The notes beneath the pieces are model-generated. The model saw nothing but the letters and a program-made list of their open reading frames with translations. It had not been told where the DNA came from and did not search any database. A stretch of DNA of 64,000 nucleotides from JBFWUM01 sp050247255 (GTDB lineage: Bacteria > Acidobacteriota > Vicinamibacteria > Vicinamibacterales > UBA2999): NCBI GenBank assembly GCA_050247255.1, contig JBFWUM010000001.1, forward strand, positions 162,512 through 226,511, in the 5' to 3' direction. The translations under genes were made by a program, and so were the position numbers. Shown here in pieces: positions 8,316-15,064 of the stretch (position 1 is its first letter; every line of letters starts with the position of its first letter).

Positions 8316-11300
8316 CAGTAAGTAAACCTCAGCGTCAGCTGCACCGACCGCATGGGACGCACTGACGTGACCTGGCCGAACGAGGGCGAGTTCACCACCG
8401 TGTTCACCGCGGCGTAGTTGACCAGGTTGAGCAGGTTGTTGGCGCGCAGCTGCAGCGTGAGCGTGCGGCTGCCGCCGAGGCCGACATCGCGCGTCAGGGT
8501 CGCGCTGAGATCCTTGCTCCCCGGGCCGATGATGAGATTTCGCCCAGCCGTGCCGAACGTGCCGGACGAGGGGAGGGCGAACGCGGCGGTGTTGAAGAAT
8601 TGATCGATGGTCGGTTCGTCGAGCGCAACTGGCGCGCCCGTGTAGTCGGCCCGCAGCGTGCCGTTGGTACCGCGCGCGGCATCGCTCGCCGCGCTCAGCA
8701 CGCGCGCCGTCAGCGGCGTACCCGATTGGACTCGGACGTTCACGTTGACCGTCCACATCTGGAGCAGCTGCGTCCAGAGCCCACTGTTGGTGACCCAGCG
8801 GCGGTCCGGACCGAACGGCAGGTCATAGCGGAGGTTGCCGCGGATCTCGTGGCGGCGAGAAAAGCTCGAGAGGCCCCACTCGGCATCGAGGTCGCGATCG
8901 TCCTGGGCGACGACCGTGCCACCGCCGCCGATGGTCGAGGCGTTGTCGCGCGAGCGCGCCAGCGTGTAGCTGAGGCCGCCGCCAATACCGCGCGCCTGGC
9001 GCCGGCGCAAGCGGAACGTTGCCGAGTGCAGTCGCGATGACGACTCCGAGGTCTGCCAGAGGAACGGCTGGATGTCAGGCACCCGCAGCCCGTCAGGACC
9101 GCGGTTCGGCGCGCGCACCAGGTCCAGGCTCGAGCCGACCGCGAAGGTGTAACCGGCCCCGGCGCTCCAGCCGCGCGCGATCTCGTGGTTAAGATCGACG
9201 TTCCACGTTTGCACGCGGCCGACCTGGTAGTCGGGCGCGACGCCGAAGTTGTTGGTCGTCGCCGCCGCGGCCGCGGCGGCAAACGCGTGGCTGAGCGACA
9301 GCGGCTCGGCCTCGTCGCCGATGGCCGTGTCGGTGACGGCAAACGGCGGCTGGCTGGCAAGCTGCCGGGCGATCTGCCCGTACGTGCCGGCATTGAAGCT
9401 CACGCCATAGCCGCCCCGGAGCACGGTCGCGCGGCCCGCACGCCACGCAACGCCCAGGCGCGGCGCCAAGTTGTTGACGTCGGTGCGCACCAAACCGTCC
9501 GGCAGCGCCCCGGAGAAGGGGCCCGTGCTTCCCGCGGCGACCGGCGCCACCGACGTGAAGTCCGGGGCCGCATCCAGGTTCACCAGGCGGCCGTTGCCTT
9601 CCACCAGCGGGAACGTCAACTCGTAGCGGAGCCCGAGGTTGAACGTCAAGCGCGCGCTTCGCCGCCAGTTGTCCTGCACGAACAGGCTGACCGATCGGCC
9701 GTGCAGCGAGACGTCGCCGGGACCGTAGTGCACCGACGCCTGCTGCGGCGTGCCGAGCAGGAAATCGGCGAAGTCGCTCCCTGAATAGAGCCCGGTAAAG
9801 ACATACGTGCCGCGGGCATTCGAATCGGTGCGGCTCGAGGCCACGTCGCGCCGGAACTCTGCGCCGGCTCGGAACTGGTGGCGGGCGATCGGGCGCGACC
9901 ACGAGTAGCCGAGGGTGAGCCGCGTGTCGGCACGAACACTGGGCGTCTGGTCGGTCACGCTGCTGAGCGACGCGAACGAGAGCGCCGGCACGCCCCACGC
10001 AAACGGCTCCGTGGCGACACCGCGAATCCCCGCTGCCGCCGCCACGTTCTCGACGAACGCGTACTGATTGCGCGTCTCCGACTGCGTGCGCGAGACGTCG
10101 ATGTTGATCGAGTGTTGCGTGCGCCGATGCGTGATGTTCAGGCGCGTCGGTACCGTCAGCCGGTAGCCGGTGGTCGTTCCCGACAGCGCCGGGAACACGT
10201 CGTGGCGGTCGCCGTCGTTGCTGCGGTACTGCACCTGCGAGTTGAGCGACGCGGTCATACCGGCCGGTCCGCCGCCGGCGCGGCCGCCGCGTCCGCCACC
10301 GCGCGGTCCACCGCCGCCGCGCGCGCCGCCGCCAAATCCGCCGCGGCCGCCGCCGCGTCCTGCCGGCGCGCCGGCAGACGGCGTGAAGTTGTGGGTCAGC
10401 CGCAGGTTCACGTTGTCGGCCGCGGTATCGCTGGTGGCGATGTTTCGGAAGTTGCGTGACGTCCCCGGCAGGTTGGGCTCCGGAATGAAGCGCAGCAGCG
10501 CCCGTGCCGACGGATCGATTCGCGACGCCGGGATGACATTGCCCTCGAACGGCTGCCCCGTGACCGGATCGACGATCGCGCGCCCCAGCGCGCTGAAGTC
10601 GCCCGCCCGCATCGCCGCCGATGGGACGGTGGCGTACTGATCGAACAGCGTGTCCCCCTTGTTCCGTGAATAGGACAGAGAGAACGTCGTCTTCCCGGTG
10701 CCGTCGTAGATGCGGGGGATCACGAGCGGGCCGCCGATGTTCAGGTCGACCGTCTGGCGGAGGTAGTCCGGATCCGGCCGAGAGTCGCTTGGACGCAGCT
10801 GGTAGGGCGACGCGTCGAGCACGGATCCGCCCAGCGTGTAGCCGCTGTTGAACGTGAAGACGCGCTGAGGCCCGGACCCTTCGTCAGGATCGAGCCGGTT
10901 GAAGGCGCCGGAGTTGCCGTTGACGGCCACAGCATCCGAGGCTTCGAGCGAGAACCCCTGGGGGAGCGCCAGCTGCGGCGCGTCATCGTCGCCTTCGGCG
11001 GAGGGCGCCTCAATCGCCGCGCGCCGCTGGAGGTTCAGTCGTTCGAACCCCTGCGCCGGCGCCGCCGGCGTGGGCGCCGCCGCCGCCGTCCGCGGCGCAA
11101 GCGTCAGGCTGAAATCCACCTGCTCCCCACAGCTCGTCGTCGTCGAGCGCTCGCCCCTCGCAAAGCCGGTGAGCTCCGCGTTGACCACATAGGCGCCAGG
11201 CGTGAGCGCGAGCTCGTAGCGGCCGTCGATGCCGGTGGAGGTGACCGCTGCGGTGGTGTTGCCACTGCGGACGATGATCGCCACGCCGGGAAGCGGCGTG

Positions 11301-11422
11301 CCGGCGCTCGTGACGACCCCGTCGACACGGCAGGCCGACTGGGCGTCCTGCGCCCGGACGTGCGGCACAGGTACGGCGACGAGCAGAGCGGCAACGACGC
11401 GGGCCGCGGCGGAGCGGTGCAT
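8315..11422 (-). CDS. TonB-dependent receptor, Oar-like, with carboxypeptidase-regulatory N-terminal domain
   Basis: The 1035-residue outer-membrane protein has a signal peptide ending in VRAQ, a CarboxypepD_reg domain (about residues 25-105), a plug-like region and a large beta-barrel ending LTLRFTY, with the terminal aromatic expected for barrel assembly. A Gly/Arg-rich low-complexity insert (RGGGRGG and FGGGARGGGG words, coded near 10262-10375) interrupts a loop. ATG 11422 was chosen; a GTG at 11440 is possible but lies in a hairpin. It should import an unknown substrate with energy from the TonB protein encoded just upstream. Confidence 0.92.
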   Translation of the reverse strand: MHRSAAARVVAALLVAVPVPHVRAQDAQSACRVDGVVTSAGTPLPGVAIIVRSGNTTAAVTSTGIDGRYELALTPGAYVVNAELTGFARGERSTTTSCGEQVDFSLTLAPRTAAAAPTPAAPAQGFERLNLQRRAAIEAPSAEGDDDAPQLALPQGFSLEASDAVAVNGNSGAFNRLDPDEGSGPQRVFTFNSGYTLGGSVLDASPYQLRPSDSRPDPDYLRQTVDLNIGGPLVIPRIYDGTGKTTFSLSYSRNKGDTLFDQYATVPSAAMRAGDFSALGRAIVDPVTGQPFEGNVIPASRIDPSARALLRFIPEPNLPGTSRNFRNIATSDTAADNVNLRLTHNFTPSAGAPAGRGGGRGGFGGGARGGGGPRGGGRGGRAGGGPAGMTASLNSQVQYRSNDGDRHDVFPALSGTTTGYRLTVPTRLNITHRRTQHSINIDVSRTQSETRNQYAFVENVAAAAGIRGVATEPFAWGVPALSFASLSSVTDQTPSVRADTRLTLGYSWSRPIARHQFRAGAEFRRDVASSRTDSNARGTYVFTGLYSGSDFADFLLGTPQQASVHYGPGDVSLHGRSVSLFVQDNWRRSARLTFNLGLRYELTFPLVEGNGRLVNLDAAPDFTSVAPVAAGSTGPFSGALPDGLVRTDVNNLAPRLGVAWRAGRATVLRGGYGVSFNAGTYGQIARQLASQPPFAVTDTAIGDEAEPLSLSHAFAAAAAAATTNNFGVAPDYQVGRVQTWNVDLNHEIARGWSAGAGYTFAVGSSLDLVRAPNRGPDGLRVPDIQPFLWQTSESSSRLHSATFRLRRRQARGIGGGLSYTLARSRDNASTIGGGGTVVAQDDRDLDAEWGLSSFSRRHEIRGNLRYDLPFGPDRRWVTNSGLWTQLLQMWTVNVNVRVQSGTPLTARVLSAASDAARGTNGTLRADYTGAPVALDEPTIDQFFNTAAFALPSSGTFGTAGRNLIIGPGSKDLSATLTRDVGLGGSRTLTLQLRANNLLNLVNYAAVNTVVNSPSFGQVTSVRPMRSVQLTLRFTY

Positions 11423-11435
11423 GGCGGTGAAGTAG

Positions 11436-11456
11436 GCCACGCCTCTACGGCGTGGC
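11436..11456 (-). promoter_or_regulatory. Hairpin in the leader of the TonB receptor gene
   Basis: A perfect 8-bp stem (GCCACGCC with GGCGTGGC) has a 5-base loop. It covers the alternative GTG start and the GAGG that could serve as ribosome site. It could modulate translation of the receptor or simply mark the true ATG downstream. Confidence 0.4.
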
Positions 11457-11463
11457 TTCTCGA

Positions 11464-11495
11464 TGGTACCGGCAACCCACGCCGGGCATTGTCAA
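11464..11495 (-). promoter_or_regulatory. Possible promoter ahead of the TonB receptor gene
   Basis: On the minus strand TTGACA lies at 11495-11490. A weak TACCAT follows at 11469-11464 with a 20-base spacer, longer than ideal. It lies in the 103-base gap after the tonB gene and may give the receptor its own transcript. Confidence 0.3.
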
Positions 11496-11525
11496 GAAAA
11501 GGTAAACGTCGGGCCGGGCGTCCGG

Positions 11526-12539
11526 CTACGTCAGGCGAAAAACGATCTGGACGTTCGTGCGGAAGTCGACCGGCCGCCCCCCGGCCTGCGCCGGCTTGAA
11601 CCTCATCTGCTCGGCGGCGCGAATCGCCATCTCGTCGAGCCCGTGGCCCAGGCCGCGCACGACGCGGACGACGCGAACGCGGCCCGCCGCCGAGAACTCC
11701 ACTTCGAGCGTGACTTCGCCCTCGATGCGCGACTCGCGGGCCTCGGCCGAGTACTCGGGCGTCGGCTTGAACGTCACCTCGACCGGCGTGACCACTCCAT
11801 CGCGCCGTGCCTCGGCGCGTGCGGCGGCGGGTGGTGGTTCAGGCGCTGCGAACCCCGTGGGTTGGACTGCCGCGCGGCGGCGGGCTGGCGCAGGGGCGGC
11901 GGCCGACGCCGCGCCGAATCCCGTGTTCGTCACTTCGCGCCCAGGCCGCGCAGCAGCATTGGTCGGTTGCTGGCTGTCGAACCCGGAGGCGACGACGGCG
12001 GTGGCGCGGTCGGTCCCCGGACGCGGGTCCGTGTTGCTGCTGGCTTCGAAGGCGCCGACCTCGGTGGCGCGCATGCGTACTTCCGGCGCGACGGCGTCCT
12101 GCCGATCGAATCCGGTCTGCTGCACCTGCCGCGGCTCCACACGCGGAGCGGCTGTTCGCACCGGTGCCTCGAACGCGCCCACACGAACTTCGGGCCGTGG
12201 CGCCGGCGGCGGCGGTGGGGGAGGTTCGGGCCTCGGTGCTTCCGGCGCGGGCAGTTCGACGACCGGCTCCGGCTCCAGTGTCGGCTGGGGCTCCGGTTCG
12301 GGTTCAGGTTCGGGCGGCGGCGTGTTGCGCAGCGCCTCGATCGGATCGAGCGGAACCGGGGGGACCGCGACGCGCAGAAAGGTGAGTGTTTGTTCGAGCC
12401 GCACCGCGGGCCTGGAGACCTGCAGCATGGCCAGCCAGGTGACGACGCCGGCGATGCCGACGTGCGCCACGAGGCTCAGCAGGGCCGCGAGCGGCGAGCG
12501 CCGCCGCGGCTCCGATTGCTCGAACATCTCGCGCGGCAT
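11526..12539 (-). CDS. TonB family energy transducer
   Basis: The 337-residue protein has one membrane anchor (about residues 17-38), a Pro/Glu-rich periplasmic stretch (PEPEPEPEP), a repeat region with VGAFEA twice and TGF/SGF four times at roughly 20-28 residue spacing, and a C-terminal TonB domain with YSAEARESRIEGEVTLEVEF and MRFKPAQ. It should couple proton-motive force from ExbB/ExbD (not in this window) to the receptor encoded next. A TACAAT box on the minus strand at 12557-12552 may be its -10. The GF-rich repeats resemble those of other acidobacterial TonB proteins. Confidence 0.88.
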   Translation of the reverse strand: MPREMFEQSEPRRRSPLAALLSLVAHVGIAGVVTWLAMLQVSRPAVRLEQTLTFLRVAVPPVPLDPIEALRNTPPPEPEPEPEPQPTLEPEPVVELPAPEAPRPEPPPPPPPAPRPEVRVGAFEAPVRTAAPRVEPRQVQQTGFDRQDAVAPEVRMRATEVGAFEASSNTDPRPGTDRATAVVASGFDSQQPTNAAARPGREVTNTGFGAASAAAPAPARRRAAVQPTGFAAPEPPPAAARAEARRDGVVTPVEVTFKPTPEYSAEARESRIEGEVTLEVEFSAAGRVRVVRVVRGLGHGLDEMAIRAAEQMRFKPAQAGGRPVDFRTNVQIVFRLT

Positions 12540-12603
12540 GGGACGCCGCTAATTGTAAGACAGCTCGGCCGTTATCACGGGATCGACGGCGCCGCCGGCG
12601 TTC

Positions 12604-12632
12604 TTGACCGAGGGCAGGGCGACGCGTAATGT
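12604..12632 (+). promoter_or_regulatory. Promoter of the toxin-antitoxin pair
   Basis: TTGACC at 12604-12609 and TAATGT at 12627-12632 are separated by 17 bases. The antitoxin ATG follows 6 bases after the -10 box, so the message is predicted to start at or next to the start codon. Confidence 0.7.
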
Positions 12633-12638
12633 AGTCAC

Positions 12639-12950
12639 ATGAGGGACCACACAGAGCCGACCTCGCCGAAGTCGGGGACCACGGCGATCGGCGTGCGTGA
12701 ACTCAAGACGCATGCGGCGCGGATTGTGCGCCACGTGCGCGAAGCCCGAGCCTCGTACATCCTGACGCATCGCGGGCAAGCAGTCGGCGTGATCCTTCCC
12801 CTCGGCGCGCCATACGAGACGGCTCCATCGGCTGACGACGCTCACACTGCCGCAGCGTGGGACGCATTCCTTCGGGCTGGTCAGCGCATTCAAGGGCGTT
12901 TCCGGTCGGATGCCAGCGGCGTTCGGCTGCTCTCCGACATGAGACGGTAG
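12639..12950 (+). CDS. Phd/YefM-family antitoxin
   Basis: The 103-residue protein carries the prevent-host-death fold signature IGVRELKTHAARIVRHVREAR followed by YILTHRGQAVGVILP, as in Phd/YefM antitoxins. It should bind its operon DNA through the N-terminal domain and neutralise the PIN toxin with its C-terminal tail. It has its own promoter immediately upstream and no Shine-Dalgarno. The stop overlaps the toxin GTG by one base (TAGTG). The pair lies between the tonB operon and tmRNA and may be a mobile cassette, but base composition is like the neighbours. Confidence 0.85.
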   Translation: MRDHTEPTSPKSGTTAIGVRELKTHAARIVRHVREARASYILTHRGQAVGVILPLGAPYETAPSADDAHTAAAWDAFLRAGQRIQGRFRSDASGVRLLSDMRR

Positions 12951-13453
12951 TGGCCGGCGCGCGACGCCAGCCACGGCGGCCGGAATCAGCCGCGCCCGAG
13001 CAGCGTCGCTACACGATTGACGCGAGTGTGTTCGTCAACGCCTTCAATCCCCATGAAGACGGCCACGAAGAGAGCCTCGCTCTGTTGACCATCATCCAGG
13101 AGCGCGGTGACCCGGTCATCGTCCCGACCCTGCTGCTGCCGGAGATCGCCGCGGCGGTTGCGCGTGCGAGCGACGACAGCGACGGCGCGATTGCCTACGC
13201 GCAGGCCGCGAGTGGTCTCCCCAATCTCACCCTTGTATCCGTGACGCCCGCGATGGCGCGACAGGCAGCCGAACTGGCCGCTGCGCACCGCTTGCGCGGC
13301 GCAGACTCCATCTATGTCGCCATCGCTCGCCGCTATGGCACGACGCTGGTGTCCCGGGACGACGAACAACGTCTCCGCGGGTCGGCCATCGTGGCGTGTG
13401 TGACGCCGGAGGAGGCTGCCGGCGAACACGTTCGCGCGCGACCGCGCCGATAG
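12950..13453 (+). CDS. PIN-domain toxin ribonuclease (VapC-like)
   Basis: The 167-residue protein has a PIN-domain core: IDASVFVNAF with the first catalytic Asp, a Glu in LLLPEIAAAVARA, and the late acidic residues in LRGADSIYVAIA and LVSRDDEQ. PIN toxins cleave RNA in a metal-dependent way. GTG 12950, which overlaps the antitoxin stop, was chosen over the longer frame that begins within the antitoxin. About 20 basic residues precede the domain. Normal length and intact acidic residues suggest it is active. Confidence 0.87.
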   Translation: MAGARRQPRRPESAAPEQRRYTIDASVFVNAFNPHEDGHEESLALLTIIQERGDPVIVPTLLLPEIAAAVARASDDSDGAIAYAQAASGLPNLTLVSVTPAMARQAAELAAAHRLRGADSIYVAIARRYGTTLVSRDDEQRLRGSAIVACVTPEEAAGEHVRARPRR

Positions 13454-13478
13454 TCCTTCGGGAACTCGCGGGGGCTTG

Positions 13479-13536
13479 GCCCACCTTCGCCGAAGGCTAC
13501 GGTGGGCAACCTTCGCCTGATACGAGCGCGAAGGTT
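13479..13536 (-). terminator. Double hairpin abutting the tmRNA 3' end
   Basis: A 9-bp stem (AACCTTCGC at 13508-13516 with GCGAAGGTT at 13528-13536) directly follows the CCA end, and a second hairpin (GCCCACC with GGTGGGC, 13479-13507) follows that. No U-run is present. A similar CCTTCGC/GCGAAGG hairpin follows tRNA-Val at 36256-36281, so this may be a shared 3'-end element. Confidence 0.5.
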
Positions 13537-13889
13537 GGTGGAGGCGGCGGGAGTTGAACCCGCGTCCGAAAGCACGTCGTCGTGGGACTCTACATGCGTG
13601 TCCGCTTCTGTGTTTTCGTGCCCGGCGTGTGGAAACGGCCAAGTACCGCCAGGCCTTAGCCCCGGAACATCTCGCCGGCACGCGCCGAGGCGCCACGTGC
13701 CAGCCAGCCTGCTTAATGGCGTCTGACCCCCAACCACCAGGCGAGGTCAGGGCAGACGTCACGGCTTAATTAAGCCGCGAGAGCGTACTGAGTATCCGCA
13801 GTTAACGGATGTTCCGTCAGATTAACGAGTTAACGGTGCTCGGCATGCATCCCGCGATCCCGTACCCCCGTCGAAGCCAATTCGCCCCC
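13536..13889 (-). ncRNA. ssrA: tmRNA (ssrA)
   Basis: The 354-base RNA has a 5' GGGGGCG that pairs with CGCCTCC before the ACCA end (one G-U pair), and a T-arm with the stem GCGGG/CCCGC around the loop TTCAACT. The tag frame reads GCG GAT ACT CAG TAC GCT CTC GCG GCT TAA (13799-13770), giving ADTQYALAA, whose ALAA end matches protease-recognised tags. With SmpB it rescues stalled ribosomes. It is a one-piece tmRNA with encoded CCA. Confidence 0.95.
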
Positions 13890-13966
13890 GGAGAGGTGGA
13901 ACGCTGTGCGTGACCGGACGCTCCTCCAGTCACCCCTCCATTGTACGGCCTCGGCGCCGGCGCACC

Positions 13967-13972
13967 TATAAT
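13967..13972 (+). promoter_or_regulatory. -10 box of the coiled-coil/transglycosylase operon
   Basis: A perfect TATAAT ends 9 bases before ATG 13982, predicting a leader of only a few bases. No clear -35 box is seen. Confidence 0.5.
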
Positions 13973-13981
13973 CCCGTGAAG

Positions 13982-15064
13982 ATGCCGTTGGACGAGGACC
14001 TCCGCCACGCCTTCGACCGCGCCGCGGCCGAGCTGCGCACCCGCTTTGACGCGAGCATTGCCGCGCTGGCGGACGAGCTGTCGCGGCTGATGGCCGCTGA
14101 GCGCGGGCGGCTCTCGCAGGAGGCCGACCGCCGCGTCGCCGCGGCGCAGCAGCAGGCCGAAGCCCAGGTGAGCGCCTTCCGCCAGCAGGCGGAATCACAA
14201 GTCGAGGAGGTCCGCCGGCAGGCCGAAGCGCAGGTGGCCGACGTGCGGGTTGCCGCCGAACGGCAGGTCGCCGACGTCCGGCGGCAGGCCGAGTCGCAGG
14301 TGGCAGCCCTCAAGGAACAGGCGCGCCGCCAGGTCGAGGAGCTGCGCCACGCCGCTGATACCCAGGTCGCCGATTTGCGCCGCGCACTCGACGAGATGCG
14401 CGTGGCCACGCAGAAACAGATCGAGGAGGTGCGCCGCGCCGCGAATGCCGATGCCGAGGACCTCGTGGTGTCGCAGCTCGCCGCGGCCGCCGCGGACAAC
14501 GATCGGCGCACGGAGGAGGCGGTTGCCCAGACCCGCGCCGAGGCCCAGGCCGAGACGAATGCCGCGGCGGCGCGGCTCGTGGAGTCGGTGCGCGCCCTCG
14601 ACAACGCGCGCACGCTCGGCGAACTGCTCGACTACCTGGTCGAGTCGGCCGGCCGCGAGGCCGAGCGCGCCGCGGTGTTCGTCACCAAAGGCGACCGGCT
14701 GCAGGGGTGGCGCCTGGTCGGCTTTGGTCCCGACCTGCCGCCGGCGAAGACGATCGATCTGTCACCACGCGAGTTGGAGCCGCCGCCATTTGCGCGCACG
14801 ACCGAGGCCCGCGACTTCGTCACACTGCCGATCCAGGTAGGTGGCGCTCCCGTGGCGGTGCTGTACGCGGATACGACGGCCGCGCGAGGCGACCTCGTCC
14901 GCCTGCGCGCCGTCCTCGAAGTCTGGGCCCGTTACGTCGGCCGGGCGCTCGAGGCGATGACGGCCACCCGGGCCACCGGGCTCATGCTGCCGCGGCCCAT
15001 GGCACGGGCTTCGCAAACTCCGCCTGACCCGCCGCACCCAGGAGCGGCCACACGCATTCAATGA
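13982..15064 (+). CDS. Coiled-coil protein with C-terminal GAF-like domain
   Basis: The 360-residue cytoplasmic-looking protein has no signal or membrane segment. Residues about 1-215 form a long charged coiled coil built of an 11-residue repeat (RRQAEAQVADV-type, several copies). A GAF-like alpha/beta domain follows (ARTLGELLDYLVESA... LPIQVGGAPVAVLYAD). Its function is unknown; a structural or signalling role is possible. The start is the first ATG after TATAAT, and the 3' end overlaps the transglycosylase start as ATGA. It is divergent from tmRNA. Confidence 0.85.
   Translation: MPLDEDLRHAFDRAAAELRTRFDASIAALADELSRLMAAERGRLSQEADRRVAAAQQQAEAQVSAFRQQAESQVEEVRRQAEAQVADVRVAAERQVADVRRQAESQVAALKEQARRQVEELRHAADTQVADLRRALDEMRVATQKQIEEVRRAANADAEDLVVSQLAAAAADNDRRTEEAVAQTRAEAQAETNAAAARLVESVRALDNARTLGELLDYLVESAGREAERAAVFVTKGDRLQGWRLVGFGPDLPPAKTIDLSPRELEPPPFARTTEARDFVTLPIQVGGAPVAVLYADTTAARGDLVRLRAVLEVWARYVGRALEAMTATRATGLMLPRPMARASQTPPDPPHPGAATRIQ

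Noticed and set aside
12604..13453. Toxin-antitoxin pair considered a recent mobile insertion
   Set aside because: No direct repeats, integrase or clear base-composition shift were seen at its edges.
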